The translations under genes were made by a program, and so were the position numbers. A stretch of DNA of 64,000 nt, taken from contig NC_020156.1 of assembly GCF_000332115.1 (NCBI RefSeq), positions 1-64,000 of the forward strand, written 5' to 3'. The notes beneath the pieces are model-generated. The model was not told the origin of the DNA and did not search any database. It saw nothing but the letters and a program-made list of their open reading frames with translations. Position 1 is the stretch's first letter; each line of letters begins with the position of its first letter. Origin of the DNA: Nonlabens dokdonensis DSW-6. GTDB lineage: Bacteria; Bacteroidota; Bacteroidia; Flavobacteriales; Flavobacteriaceae. This document shows positions 8,766-17,285 of this stretch, piece after piece.

Positions 8766-8782
8766 TAAATTAAATAAACAAC

Positions 8783-9607
8783 ATGAAAAAATTAGTACTA
8801 TTCATTTTTGCAATAACAACTTCTATTGTAAATGCCCAAGACCTTGTCAAGGTGAAAGGAAACCGAGAAGTAACTACAGAAATTAGCCCACTTAATTCTT
8901 TTGATTATCTAGAAATAAGCGGTGACTATGAAATTGAAATCGTTCCTGGAGTAGCTCCACAAATAGAAATTACTACAGACTCCAACTTACACCAATACCT
9001 CGCAGCAAGTGTAGTAGATGGAAAACTAGTGGTGACCACTACTGCTAGAATTCGTTCAAAGAAGGAAATGAAATTTAGAATAATTTACGGACCTGAATTA
9101 AATAAAATAACGGTTACCGAGGACGCACAACTCTCTTCTGTTACAAGTTTGACTTTTGATGATCTAGAACTTAATATTAAAGAAGATGCAGAAGTTTATA
9201 TGACTGCCAATGTTGCTAGACTCAATCTCTATGCAGAAAAAAGCACCAAAGCAGAATTAAACCTTACTGGGAAAACGGCTGTCATTAATCTAGAAGATAA
9301 TGCAGAAATTAAAGCGCTCATAAAATACAGTGATCTAGAATTAAACGCTAAGGACAGAGTGGACGCTCGTATAGAAGGAGATGTAGATAGTGGTATCATA
9401 AACCTAAAGGATCGTTCAAGTATTGAATTTAAAAATCTTGTTTTTGATAAACTGGATCTTAAAATAAAAAATAATACTAATGCTCAAGTAAATGTAAAAG
9501 GCAATTTTTATTTAGAATCTACAGATGATGCAGAAGTTTCTCTTTATGGCTCACCGAGTATCAAAATCAATAAATTTACAGGAAAGTCGGTTCTTAAAAA
9601 GGAATAG
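8783..9607 (+). CDS. Exported head GIN domain (DUF2807) protein
   Basis: Protein of 274 residues with a signal peptide ending near A18-Q19 (MKKLVLFIFAITTSIVNAQ). The rest is a repetitive beta-helical sequence with regularly spaced short strands and Asp/Asn turns, typical of the putative auto-transporter adhesin head GIN (DUF2807) family. It lies downstream of the PadR-PspC genes, as is common in Bacteroidota, but has its own candidate promoter and is separated by a terminator. Likely periplasmic or surface located; molecular role unknown. Some homologues are lipoproteins; no lipobox is present here. Confidence 0.85.
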   Translation: MKKLVLFIFAITTSIVNAQDLVKVKGNREVTTEISPLNSFDYLEISGDYEIEIVPGVAPQIEITTDSNLHQYLAASVVDGKLVVTTTARIRSKKEMKFRIIYGPELNKITVTEDAQLSSVTSLTFDDLELNIKEDAEVYMTANVARLNLYAEKSTKAELNLTGKTAVINLEDNAEIKALIKYSDLELNAKDRVDARIEGDVDSGIINLKDRSSIEFKNLVFDKLDLKIKNNTNAQVNVKGNFYLESTDDAEVSLYGSPSIKINKFTGKSVLKKE

Positions 9608-9635
9608 ATTGTAAATTGTAAAAAGTCTAAATTTT

Positions 9636-9678
9636 AAAATCCCCTTTGAAAACTTCGTTTTCAAAGGGGATTTTTTTA
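9636..9678. terminator. Strong bidirectional terminator between GIN gene and trxB
   Basis: 18-bp perfect stem with a TTC loop (9636-9653 / 9657-9674, core ATCCCCTTTGAAAAC) followed by a T-tract. It lies between convergent genes, with A-rich flank on the other side. Confidence 0.9.
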
Positions 9679-9764
9679 TTTCCTTTTTGAACTAAAAATT
9701 ACAGCTCAATATAAAATTACTTCTCTTTTTTATTCTGATTTAGAAACGACAAGGTAATTTATAA

Positions 9765-10751
9765 CTAGCTGATGCTATAATCTCCAGCTTTTACCTCTTC
9801 TACAACACCTATGTCTGCAAGATAGCGCTCTGCATCTAGAGCGGCCATACATCCAGTTCCGGCAGCTGTAACGGCTTGCCTGTAAATTTTATCTTGAACG
9901 TCACCTGATGCAAATACACCAGGAAGATTAGTTTTTGTAGAACCAGAAACAGTTTTTAAATAACCGTCCTCTCCCATTTCCAGTTGACCTTTAAAAATAT
10001 CTGTGTTAGGCTTATGTCCTATCGCGATAAAAATTCCTGTGATTTCAATTTCATGCTTTTCTTGCGTTTGATTGTTTACGATACGTAATCCCTCAACAAC
10101 TTGATCTCCTAAAACTTCATCAACCTCAGAGTTGTATAATACTTTGATGTTCTCAAGACTATTTACTCTGTGTTGCATCGCCTTTGAAGCACGCATGTAG
10201 TCCTTACGCACTAACATGGTTACACTTTTACAAATCTTGGCAAGATAAGAAGCCTCTTCTGCAGCAGTATCTCCTGCTCCTACTATGGCTACATCTTGAT
10301 TTTTATAGAAAAAACCATCACAAACTGCACATGCACTTACTCCACCACCACGTAAACGTTGTTCACTAGGTATATTCAAATATTTTGCTGATGCTCCTGT
10401 AGAAATAATCACCGTATTGGCTTCGATCTTAGTTTTTCCATCCACTACTGCGGTATGAATTCCACCTTTTTCTGTAGCAAAGTTCACCTCAGTAATCATT
10501 CCTATGCGTACTTGAGTACCAAAACGCTCTGCCTGTTTCTGTAAGTCTACCATCATCGCCGGCCCATCGATTCCATCAGGATAACCTGGAAAATTATCTA
10601 CCTCTGTAGTAGTAGTAAGTTGTCCACCTGGTTCCATACCTGTATAAACTACTGGTTTCATATCTGCACGAGCAGCATAAATAGCAGCCGTGTATCCAGC
10701 AGGACCTGAACCTATGATCAAACACTTAATTCTTTCTATATTTTCTGACAT
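9765..10751 (-). CDS. trxB: Thioredoxin-disulfide reductase
   Basis: FAD- and NADPH-dependent reductase of thioredoxin, 328 residues from the chosen ATG. FAD-binding GSGPAGYTAA lies at 14-23, the redox-active cysteines are C141-A-V-C144, the NADPH Rossmann motif GAGDTAAEEA is near 157, and the C-terminal FAD motif GVFASGDV is present. The open frame extends 19 codons further upstream but that segment overlaps a promoter and is unlike the family N-terminus (MSENIERIKCLIIGSG is normal). No thioredoxin gene is adjacent. Confidence 0.96.
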   Translation of the reverse strand: MSENIERIKCLIIGSGPAGYTAAIYAARADMKPVVYTGMEPGGQLTTTTEVDNFPGYPDGIDGPAMMVDLQKQAERFGTQVRIGMITEVNFATEKGGIHTAVVDGKTKIEANTVIISTGASAKYLNIPSEQRLRGGGVSACAVCDGFFYKNQDVAIVGAGDTAAEEASYLAKICKSVTMLVRKDYMRASKAMQHRVNSLENIKVLYNSEVDEVLGDQVVEGLRIVNNQTQEKHEIEITGIFIAIGHKPNTDIFKGQLEMGEDGYLKTVSGSTKTNLPGVFASGDVQDKIYRQAVTAAGTGCMAALDAERYLADIGVVEEVKAGDYSIS

Positions 10752-10770
10752 AATCTTAAACTTAAGATTA
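10751..10770. promoter_or_regulatory. 20-bp perfect dyad in the trxB leader
   Basis: TAATCTTAA-AC-TTAAGATTA, two 9-bp arms with a 2-bp spacer, lying between the trxB -7 element (10771-10778) and its start codon, touching the A of ATG. The position suits a repressor operator covering the transcription start; the protein is unknown. Confidence 0.5.
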
Positions 10771-10778
10771 CAAATGTA
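10771..10778 (-). promoter_or_regulatory. -7 element (TACATTTG) for trxB
   Basis: Exact TAnnTTTG match on the minus strand, 19 bp before the trxB ATG; this supports the shorter start. Confidence 0.55.
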
Positions 10779-10858
10779 AGAGTATGAGCTACCATTTCTA
10801 TCACTCACTTATCATTATTTATTATCCATTTATTAAGGATTTCCATAGCATTGATAAT

Positions 10859-10866
10859 TACCTTTG
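10859..10866 (+). promoter_or_regulatory. -7 element (TACCTTTG) 4 bp before the cupin ATG
   Basis: Exact TAnnTTTG match followed by ATCC and then ATG at 10871. Given the usual distance to the start site, the transcript would be leaderless or nearly so. Confidence 0.5.
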
Positions 10867-10870
10867 ATCC

Positions 10871-11419
10871 ATGCCACAAGTCTATCTCAATCCTATAACA
10901 CAAGAAAAAGCGACCATACTTGAGACAAGTAAAGAAACTCATGGCGCTTACACTTTAATTGAAGTAGAGTTGCAGCCAGGTGGTGGTAACCCCATACACT
11001 TTCACGAGCGATTTACTGAAGATTTTTATCCGCAGGAAGGTGTTCTAGGAGTTCATTATTTAGGAGAAGAAATTATGTTAGCTCCTGGAGAACATTTTAA
11101 AGTACCGCTACTAGATGTGCATCGATTTTATAATCCTAATGAGTATCCCATCGTTTTTCAAGCAAAATTAGAGCCTGGACAACCTGGATTTGAAAATTTT
11201 ATGGCGGTACTTTTTGGTCTAGTAAATGATGGAAAAACATTCGGCAAGAATCAAATCCCATACAATCCTTTTCACGCCACTCTTTTATTACATTGGGGCG
11301 ATACTCAAGTAGATCATTTTCTATTTAGATGGATAAAACCCTTGCTTTCTTTGTTAGTTACGCTTTCGCGAAAGCTAGGTTATGAAAAAAAACTTCTCAA
11401 AAAATATAAAACCGAATAA
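10871..11419 (+). CDS. Cupin domain protein
   Basis: Protein of 182 residues with one cupin barrel at about 28-105. Metal-ligand candidates are H43 and H45 in NPIHFHERFTEDFYPQEG and H84 in DVHRFYNP; the G-rich PGGGNP loop precedes them. The last 40 residues are an extra helical tail with a hydrophobic stretch (LLSLLVTL). One palindrome copy encodes L-S-R-K at 165-168 in this tail. Cupins are functionally diverse (isomerases, dioxygenases, sensors); no substrate can be assigned. Confidence 0.8.
   Translation: MPQVYLNPITQEKATILETSKETHGAYTLIEVELQPGGGNPIHFHERFTEDFYPQEGVLGVHYLGEEIMLAPGEHFKVPLLDVHRFYNPNEYPIVFQAKLEPGQPGFENFMAVLFGLVNDGKTFGKNQIPYNPFHATLLLHWGDTQVDHFLFRWIKPLLSLLVTLSRKLGYEKKLLKKYKTE
11361..11376. 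repeat. 16-bp palindrome copy inside the cupin gene (15/16)
   Basis: CGCTTTCGCGAAAGCT, read as TLSRKL in the C-terminal tail. A second copy lies only 94 bp further on. Confidence 0.9.
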
Positions 11420-11469
11420 CATTTCAGACAATTGATAGCTAATCGCTTGCAAGATTTGAGTTGTAATTT

Positions 11470-11485
11470 CGCTTTCGCGAAAGCG
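11470..11485. repeat. 16-bp palindrome copy, intergenic (perfect)
   Basis: Perfect CGCTTTCGCGAAAGCG between the cupin and antiporter genes. Confidence 0.95.
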
Positions 11486-11577
11486 AGATCATCATCACCC
11501 ATTACCACCATTCCATCAAATCTAGTTTGCAACTCCATTAACAATATCGTAACATTACAGTCCATCAACGAAAACCT

Positions 11578-13110
11578 ATGGAAAGTCAAAATATCAACAA
11601 CGAAGACGAAAAAATAATTGAAAACAGAGAACTGAGTATTTGGGAAGCACTTGTTCCTGTTATTGCTCTAATTGGGATGCTGGCGTACAACGTTTTTATT
11701 TACGGAGACAGTGCGTTAGGAGGAACAAACCAATTTATCCTTATTCTAGGTGGTGCGATTGCCGCTATTGTAGGCTTTAAAAATAAAGTGTCTTATAAAA
11801 CTATGGTAGAAGAGGTTGCGCAAAACCTAAAATCTACCACTGGAGCTATATTGATCCTACTCATGGTAGGTGCGCTAGCTGGTACGTGGCTGGTGAGCGG
11901 CATAATACCGACAATGATATATTATGGACTAGATATATTAAATCCAACTATTTTTCTTGCAGCATGCGTTATCATTTGTGCAGTAATTTCTGTAGCTACG
12001 GGAAGCAGCTGGACGACTAGTGCGACTGTAGGTATTGCTTTAATAGGTATTGCTGGCGCGCTAGGAATAAGTCCAGGAATGACCGCTGGAGCGGTATTGA
12101 GCGGTGCTTACTTCGGCGATAAATTGAGCCCGTTAAGTGACACGACTAACCTTGCTCCTGCCATGGCTGGAACAGATCTATTTACTCACATTAAATACAT
12201 GACACTTACTACGGTACCAACAATTGTTGTTACATTAATAGTTTTTGTCATACTAGGTTTTACAAATGATACCAGCGGCGCTGCTGATGTTTCTCAATAT
12301 CAAAATGCGATAGACGCTACTTTTAATACCACACCATGGTTGTTTCTAGTGCCAGTTGCTGTGATCGCTATGATTATAAAGAAAATTTCTCCTTTGATTG
12401 CTTTACTTATAGGAACATTATTGGCGGCTGTTTTTGCATTGATTTTTCAACCAGATATTGTTCTTACCGTATCTGGATTAAAGGAATGGACATTTGAAGC
12501 TGCTTACAAAGGAATCATGAATTCAATTACAGTGAAGACATCTGTTAATCCTATCTCTGATAATCCTCAAATAGTTGAGGAGCTTTCTGGTCTTTTTGAA
12601 GGAAAAGGAATGGAATCTATGTTAGGAACTATTTGGTTGATTATTTGCGCAATGGTTTTTGGAGGAGTTATGGATGCTATAGGCGCTTTGAGCCGTATTT
12701 CTCGCAGTTTACTAGATTTATTCAGTAGTACCTTTGGATTGTTTTTTAGTACCGTTGCCAGTTGTCTTGCGATTAATGTAACCGCTAGTGACCAATATTT
12801 AGCGCTGGTAGTACCAGGTAAGATGTATGAAAAAGCATATAGAGAAAAAGGACTGGCTCCTGAAAACTTGTCTCGTACATTAGAAGATTCCGGAACAGTG
12901 ACATCAGTTCTAATTCCATGGAATACCTGTGGTGCTTATCATAGCAGTACTTTAAGTGTAAGTGTTGCAGATTATGCTTTTTATGCTATTTTCAGCTGGC
13001 TATCTCCTATAATGACCTTAATTTTTGCTGCCTTTAGTATTAAAATCAGACAACTTGTGAGCAAAAAACCTACTTTAAGTACTTTAGGAGAAGATCCATC
13101 AGAGCTTTAA
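11578..13110 (+). CDS. nhaC: NhaC-family Na+/H+ antiporter
   Basis: Polytopic inner-membrane antiporter of 510 residues with about a dozen hydrophobic segments. The NhaC family core is seen as GSSWTTSATVGIALIGIA and GAVLSGAYFGDKLSPLSDTT (residues about 140-200), with a C-terminal region containing LIPWNTCGAYH. It exports sodium in exchange for protons or other solutes, a sensible function in a marine bacterium. The N-terminal 20 residues are charged and cytoplasmic. It stands alone after the cupin gene. Confidence 0.9.
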   Translation: MESQNINNEDEKIIENRELSIWEALVPVIALIGMLAYNVFIYGDSALGGTNQFILILGGAIAAIVGFKNKVSYKTMVEEVAQNLKSTTGAILILLMVGALAGTWLVSGIIPTMIYYGLDILNPTIFLAACVIICAVISVATGSSWTTSATVGIALIGIAGALGISPGMTAGAVLSGAYFGDKLSPLSDTTNLAPAMAGTDLFTHIKYMTLTTVPTIVVTLIVFVILGFTNDTSGAADVSQYQNAIDATFNTTPWLFLVPVAVIAMIIKKISPLIALLIGTLLAAVFALIFQPDIVLTVSGLKEWTFEAAYKGIMNSITVKTSVNPISDNPQIVEELSGLFEGKGMESMLGTIWLIICAMVFGGVMDAIGALSRISRSLLDLFSSTFGLFFSTVASCLAINVTASDQYLALVVPGKMYEKAYREKGLAPENLSRTLEDSGTVTSVLIPWNTCGAYHSSTLSVSVADYAFYAIFSWLSPIMTLIFAAFSIKIRQLVSKKPTLSTLGEDPSEL

Positions 13111-13167
13111 TTAAGGAATGATTTATGACAATAGACTTATAGTTTTACCACTAAATAGAATCTAAAA

Positions 13168-14043
13168 ATGAAAAAATTACTTTTTACGCTGGCTATCATC
13201 ACCAGCTTCTGGTCACATGGTCAAGACCGATTTAAAGGAGTAGAAATTACCACTACACAAATAACCGATCAGGTTTATATGCTACAAGGTGCCGGCGGCA
13301 ATATTCTCATACAAGTTTCTGAAAACGAAGTGGTCATGATAGACTCGCAATTTGCACCATTGAGTGAAAAAATAAAAGAAGCTATCAAAAATATCACAGA
13401 TAGTCCGATACGTTATTTGATCAATACACACCATCATGGCGATCATACTGGAGGAAATGGTAATTTTAATACAGAAGAAACAATTGTTATCGCTCATAAA
13501 AATGTATTGACAAGGCTACAAGAAAGTGAAAAAGAAGAGCGTTTCTTTCCAGAGAAAACAATCGAAGAAGACTATGAACTTTCTTTACCAGATGATAACA
13601 ACTTAATTATTCACGTACACAATGCTCATACTGACGGCGATAGTTTTATTTATTTAACTAAAAGCAACGTAGTGCACATGGGAGATGTATTTTTTAATGG
13701 TCGTTATCCTTATATAGATTTAAAATCTGGTGGTTCTATTTCAGGATATATCGCTGCACAGAAAAAAGTGCTGAGTACTATTAATGAAGAAACAAAGATA
13801 GTACCTGGGCATGGGCCGCTTGGTTCTTATGATGATCTCGCTGCTTATATTCCTATGCTGGAAGATTTAAAAAAGAATATCAAAAAGGCAATAAGTGATG
13901 GCAAGACACGTGCTCAAGTAGAGAAAAACACCTCGCTTACTAGAAAGTATGATGCCGCTGGTTTTGGCGATGGATTTATCAATTCCTCTAAGATCAGAAC
14001 TACTATCTATGACAGCCTTATCTTAGAGTCTGAAGGGAAATAA
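13168..14043 (+). CDS. Exported metallo-beta-lactamase-fold hydrolase
   Basis: Protein of 291 residues with a signal peptide ending about G18-Q19. The zinc motif H88-x-H90-x-D92-H93 (NTHHHGDHTGG) is intact; further ligands are the H in NAHTDGD, the D/H pair in HMGDVFF, and the H in VPGHGPLG. The fold is that of MBL hydrolases; the sequence resembles environmental periplasmic MBL proteins rather than a recognised resistance enzyme, so the substrate is left open. The patatin gene starts 7 bp later, suggesting cotranscription. Confidence 0.88.
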   Translation: MKKLLFTLAIITSFWSHGQDRFKGVEITTTQITDQVYMLQGAGGNILIQVSENEVVMIDSQFAPLSEKIKEAIKNITDSPIRYLINTHHHGDHTGGNGNFNTEETIVIAHKNVLTRLQESEKEERFFPEKTIEEDYELSLPDDNNLIIHVHNAHTDGDSFIYLTKSNVVHMGDVFFNGRYPYIDLKSGGSISGYIAAQKKVLSTINEETKIVPGHGPLGSYDDLAAYIPMLEDLKKNIKKAISDGKTRAQVEKNTSLTRKYDAAGFGDGFINSSKIRTTIYDSLILESEGK

Positions 14044-14050
14044 TATAAAT

Positions 14051-14962
14051 ATGAAAGCTCTTGTAATTTCTGGTGGAGGAAGCAAAGGAGCCTTCGGTGG
14101 TGGAGTGGCTCAATACCTGCAAGAAGAATTAGGACATACCTACGATCTTTATATAGGAACGTCTACAGGTAGTTTACTTATTGCTCATCTAGCATTAAAT
14201 AAAATCGATAAGATCAAAGAAGTTTATACGAGCGTTAATCAATCTTCTATCTTTAATCGCAGACCGTTTCTTGTAAAGCGAGACAAATACGGTCAGGATC
14301 AAATTAGTATCAATCATTTTAAGGTATTACGTAATTTTCTTAGAGGCTCAAAAACTTTTGGTGAAAGTAGAAATCTTAGAAAGCTGATTAAAAAAACACT
14401 TACTCCAGAAGAATTTCAAGAATTACAAAACGGTGCAAAGGATGTAGTAGTTACGGTCTCTAATCTTTCCATGAATGAAACCGAATACAAATCCATCAAG
14501 GACTTTAATTATGAAGATTTTATAGACTGGATTTGGATTTCTTGCAACTACATTCCATTTATGAGTCTGGTGAGAAAAAATGGCTGCGAGTATGCTGATG
14601 GAGGTTTTGGAAGTATGGTTCCTATTAAAGAGGCTATAGATCGAGGAGCAACAGAAGTAGATGTCATTATCCTAGAAACGGAAGTGATGTACTATAACAA
14701 TTTACCTTCTAAAAATGTTTTTTCTCTTATTTCTAATTTGCATGGTTTTATGATGGATCGCATTGAAAAGCAAAACATTACCATAGGGAAATACGTTGCA
14801 AATAATCATGATGCGATAATTAACCTCTACTACACTCCTACTGTACTTACTACGAATTCCTTAGTCTTCAAAAAAGAAAAAATGAAACTTTGGTGGGAAA
14901 GCGGCTATCAATATGCTGCTAGCAAAAATATAGAACTCAATGAAATCAAGCCTGAGGAATAG
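14051..14962 (+). CDS. Patatin-like phospholipase
   Basis: Cytoplasmic-type patatin hydrolase of 303 residues. Glycine-rich oxyanion loop GGGSKGAFGGG begins at G8, the nucleophile serine is S38 in G-T-S-T-G, and the catalytic aspartate is D183 in Y-A-D-G-G. No signal peptide is visible. It would hydrolyse acyl esters of phospholipids or related lipids. It starts 7 bp after the MBL gene. The stop codon is followed immediately by a 7-bp tandem repeat array. Confidence 0.9.
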   Translation: MKALVISGGGSKGAFGGGVAQYLQEELGHTYDLYIGTSTGSLLIAHLALNKIDKIKEVYTSVNQSSIFNRRPFLVKRDKYGQDQISINHFKVLRNFLRGSKTFGESRNLRKLIKKTLTPEEFQELQNGAKDVVVTVSNLSMNETEYKSIKDFNYEDFIDWIWISCNYIPFMSLVRKNGCEYADGGFGSMVPIKEAIDRGATEVDVIILETEVMYYNNLPSKNVFSLISNLHGFMMDRIEKQNITIGKYVANNHDAIINLYYTPTVLTTNSLVFKKEKMKLWWESGYQYAASKNIELNEIKPEE

Positions 14963-15074
14963 TGATTAATGATTAGTGATTAGTGATTAATGGTTAATGG
15001 TTAATGGTTAATGGTTAATGGTTAATGGTTAATGGTTAAAGTTTAATGATTAATGATTAATGATTAATGATTAA
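14963..15074. repeat. Sixteen-unit 7-bp tandem repeat array
   Basis: Exactly 112 bp made of 16 heptamers: four TGATTAA/TGATTAG, seven TGGTTAA, one AGTTTAA, four TGATTAA. It begins directly after the patatin stop codon. Because 7 is not a multiple of 3, stop codons occur in all frames. Confidence 0.95.
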
Positions 15075-15090
15075 TAAAAACTAAAAAAAG

Positions 15091-15113
15091 TCAGTTCGAG
15101 CGCAGTCGAGAAC
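15091..15113. repeat. Dispersed near-palindromic element containing TTCGAGCGCAGTCGAGAA
   Basis: Near-palindrome with arms TTCGA/TCGAGAA-like around GCGCAG, just downstream of the heptamer array. I recognise the motif as a common small intergenic repeat of Flavobacteriaceae; only one copy was seen here. Confidence 0.55.
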
Positions 15114-15407
15114 GATTCTACAGCAAGAAGCCTAGAGGTTACAGAGCTATTTAAAATAGTTTAGATAAGATAAAAGGTGTAGTCTTAAGTTAAGAACGGT
15201 TAATTTTCGCTTTTTCTTATTCATTAGGGTTTAAGAAAAACAAACACAGCAGACTCTGTTTTCATGTCATATCGGCTATCGTTGTACGCGCTAACCCCTA
15301 AATTTTTTTTGCGGGATAAAGTGTACATTTGAGTTGATGTAACAAGTTGTGGTGCATTTGAGAAGAACTCTCGAAACACATCAAATTACGATTGCTGAAT
15401 AAAAATT
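15113..15407. other. AT-rich non-coding interval before the two-gene cassette
   Basis: No gene recognised in about 295 bp. It contains TACATTTG (15324-15331, possible -7 element), a direct repeat GTACATTTGAG / GTGCATTTGAG at 15323 and 15352, and the left inverted-repeat arm GTTGTGGTGC at 15346-15355. Confidence 0.5.
15346..15355 (+). repeat. Left 10-bp inverted-repeat arm of a candidate gene cassette
   Basis: GTTGTGGTGC, the exact reverse complement of GCACCACAAC at 16134-16143. The two arms bracket the two small AT-rich genes between them. Confidence 0.55.
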
Positions 15408-15719
15408 ATGGATAGAAAAAAGATAATTTATTTGATAATATTCGTGAGTTTTATTTGCTTGATTTTTTCTATAAAAGTAAACATAAATACTTATCAAGAT
15501 TATATTCAGTCAACTGGAAAAACAAGAGCGTTATTTGGATTATCGGAATTGAAGTTTAGTTATAAATATTATTTCGGAATTATATCTTTAATTGGGTTTA
15601 TAATTGGTGCCAACTATTTAAGAAAAAAAGAAAATAGATTATTATTATCTTTTGCAATGTTAATTTCAATTCTTGCAACAATTATATCATTTTTTAAAAT
15701 TTGGAGAATATTTATTTAA
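15408..15719 (+). CDS. Small membrane protein of unknown function
   Basis: Protein of 103 residues that I do not recognise. It has three clear hydrophobic segments (residues about 5-23, 52-70 and 78-97) separated by short charged loops. Codon use is markedly more AT-rich than in the flanking housekeeping genes, and the gene sits with its neighbour between 10-bp inverted repeats, consistent with acquisition as a cassette. The next gene starts 5 bp after its stop. Confidence 0.65.
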   Translation: MDRKKIIYLIIFVSFICLIFSIKVNINTYQDYIQSTGKTRALFGLSELKFSYKYYFGIISLIGFIIGANYLRKKENRLLLSFAMLISILATIISFFKIWRIFI

Positions 15720-15724
15720 AAGAT

Positions 15725-16129
15725 ATGAGAAAATTACTGACTTTGATTCTAATAGGATTTAGTTTTTATTCTTTCAGCCAAGAATCGGCTTCTGATAGAG
15801 AAAAATTTAGGAATATCGGAAATCTGATTTTTAGTGAGGATGTTGATTGTAATAAAGCTGTCAAATTTGCCGAATCTGATATTAAAAATGGACAACCGAT
15901 TTTATTACTTGCTGGAGGAATTGCACCTGTGCATATTCTGACTGATGTTGATTTTGAGAAAAAGTTTAATGTTTCGTTTTATGACTATGGCTGTGTCCAA
16001 CCTTCAGAAATCTGTATGGAAAAATATAATTGGAAAATATTCGACCATCTAACTGAAAAATATGGAAGAAAATGGCAAAAAGAAATTAGAGATGACGTAG
16101 TCGGATTTAAAAAATGGAAACAAAAATAA
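15725..16129 (+). CDS. Small exported protein of unknown function
   Basis: Protein of 134 residues with a signal peptide (MRKLLTLILIGFSFYSFSQ). Mature sequence contains FYDYGCVQPSEICMEKYN and a C-terminal block DHLTEKYGRKWQKEIRDDVVGFK, a pattern I associate with hypothetical proteins carried by AT-rich accessory genes in Flavobacteriaceae; no enzymatic motif is visible. An ATG 24 bp upstream also opens the frame, but the chosen ATG begins the signal peptide. The GCACCACAAC arm follows 4 bp after the stop. Confidence 0.65.
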   Translation: MRKLLTLILIGFSFYSFSQESASDREKFRNIGNLIFSEDVDCNKAVKFAESDIKNGQPILLLAGGIAPVHILTDVDFEKKFNVSFYDYGCVQPSEICMEKYNWKIFDHLTEKYGRKWQKEIRDDVVGFKKWKQK

Positions 16130-16133
16130 AAAC

Positions 16134-16143
16134 GCACCACAAC
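16134..16143 (-). repeat. Right 10-bp inverted-repeat arm of a candidate gene cassette
   Basis: GCACCACAAC, exact reverse complement of the left arm at 15346-15355. Confidence 0.55.
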
Positions 16144-16452
16144 AAAGAACTGAGGTAAAAAACAACCTTTTTCTTCATTAAATTTAGACACTAATTTTTG
16201 AGGCTCAGAAGTCAGTAATTTGATTTATGAGCTCTTTATTTCTATATAATTTCTACAATCTATCCTAATTTTAAAACAAATGTTGGACCTTAAGGTGTAC
16301 CAGATGTTGAGATGGAAAACATTTTTTAGGCAGCTCATTCCCAATTTGCAAAAGTCCTTACAAATCTTGTATCTGCGATATAATTATTAAATTTAGTGCT
16401 TAAATCTGCAACTCATCTTGATACCACAAGTGAGTCATTTAAATAAACCATA
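16144..16452. other. AT-rich interval without a recognised gene
   Basis: Nothing convincing seen in about 310 bp beyond the cassette arm at its left edge. Short frames here lack family resemblance. The following gene appears to lack an ATG, so part of this stretch could be decayed 5' sequence. Confidence 0.4.
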
Positions 16453-16944
16453 TTGAGGACCTTATCACTACTTCTATTTTTGACTGTTATTTTTTGTGAA
16501 GAATCTAGCTCGCAGGAAGCTAAAGTTGATAATGAACCAAGGGAGACCTCAACTGCAGCAATAAAAACTGCATTAAGTTTTATTAATAAGTATGTGGACT
16601 ATTGCAATGATTTAAATCCTGAAATCACACTAAAAGACTGGATCGATGAACAGTCCCAGGTTACAGAACAATTCAAAAAAGAACTTAAAAGAACCATTGC
16701 TAAAGCTGATCAACAAGAACCTCAATTAGGTATAGGTGCAGACCCCATTTTTGACGCTCAAGATTATCCAGAAAATGGATTTGAAGTAGATACGTCCCAT
16801 AAAGAATCTGATCTTATAAGAGTACAAGGAAAAGAGTGGAAGGACTTCAAATTGAACATAAAAATGACTTTGAAAAATGGTCAATGGTTTGTAAACGGAA
16901 TCGGAATGATAAATATGTCAGAAAACGAAAGATTTGAGAGATAA
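16453..16944 (+). CDS. Putative exported protein, weakly DUF3828-like
   Basis: Frame of 163 residues starting with TTG; no in-frame ATG precedes it before a stop. The N-terminus RTLSLLLFLTVIFC looks like a signal peptide or lipoprotein leader with C15 as a possible but non-canonical lipid site. The mature part (TALSFINKYVDYCNDLNPEITLKDW..., shown only in part; ADPIFDAQDYP; WKDFKLNIKMTLKNGQWFVNGIGMINM) resembles small periplasmic DUF3828-type proteins. The unusual start codon could mean natural TTG use or loss of an ATG. Function unknown. Confidence 0.5.
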   Translation: MRTLSLLLFLTVIFCEESSSQEAKVDNEPRETSTAAIKTALSFINKYVDYCNDLNPEITLKDWIDEQSQVTEQFKKELKRTIAKADQQEPQLGIGADPIFDAQDYPENGFEVDTSHKESDLIRVQGKEWKDFKLNIKMTLKNGQWFVNGIGMINMSENERFER

Positions 16945-17199
16945 AAAACTATACAAAACAGTGTCTCTGGACGTTTAAAAACCTTATTACTGTTGTTGAT
17001 CAAAAGACAACTGTAAACATATAACGGTTTGGGTTCTGTTAGAAAAAGATTTACTTTTCAAGTAAGCCAGTAATCTTACATAATAACACCTTTGTAATCA
17101 TATCATTATATTTTATTGTTTGTGAATTTTTGAAATAAGATAAACCTATTTTAAACAAGTAGAAACTATGTGGTATTTGTTAAGAAATAGATACTATTC

Positions 17200-17215
17200 C
17201 GCTTTCGCGAAAGCG
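17200..17215. repeat. 16-bp palindrome copy, intergenic (perfect)
   Basis: Perfect CGCTTTCGCGAAAGCG, 45 bp beyond the terminator of the LruC gene. Confidence 0.95.
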
Positions 17216-17259
17216 TAGATAAAATTATTGTTATACATCTGATTTAATACATCAGAGAA

Positions 17260-17285
17260 AACCACCACTCGTAGAAGTGATGGTT
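17260..17285 (-). terminator. Terminator of the LruC/DUF4114 gene
   Basis: On the minus strand AACCATCACT pairs with AGTGGTGGTT over 10 bp with one U-G wobble, followed by TTCTCT. It starts 26 bp after the stop codon. Confidence 0.6.

Noticed and set aside
13168..14043. Metallo-beta-lactamase resistance gene
   Set aside because: Zinc motif is present, but the fold is shared by many hydrolases and the sequence does not look like a known resistance enzyme.
14963..15074. Possible CRISPR array
   Set aside because: The units are 7 bp long and directly adjacent, with no spacers; no cas genes are nearby.
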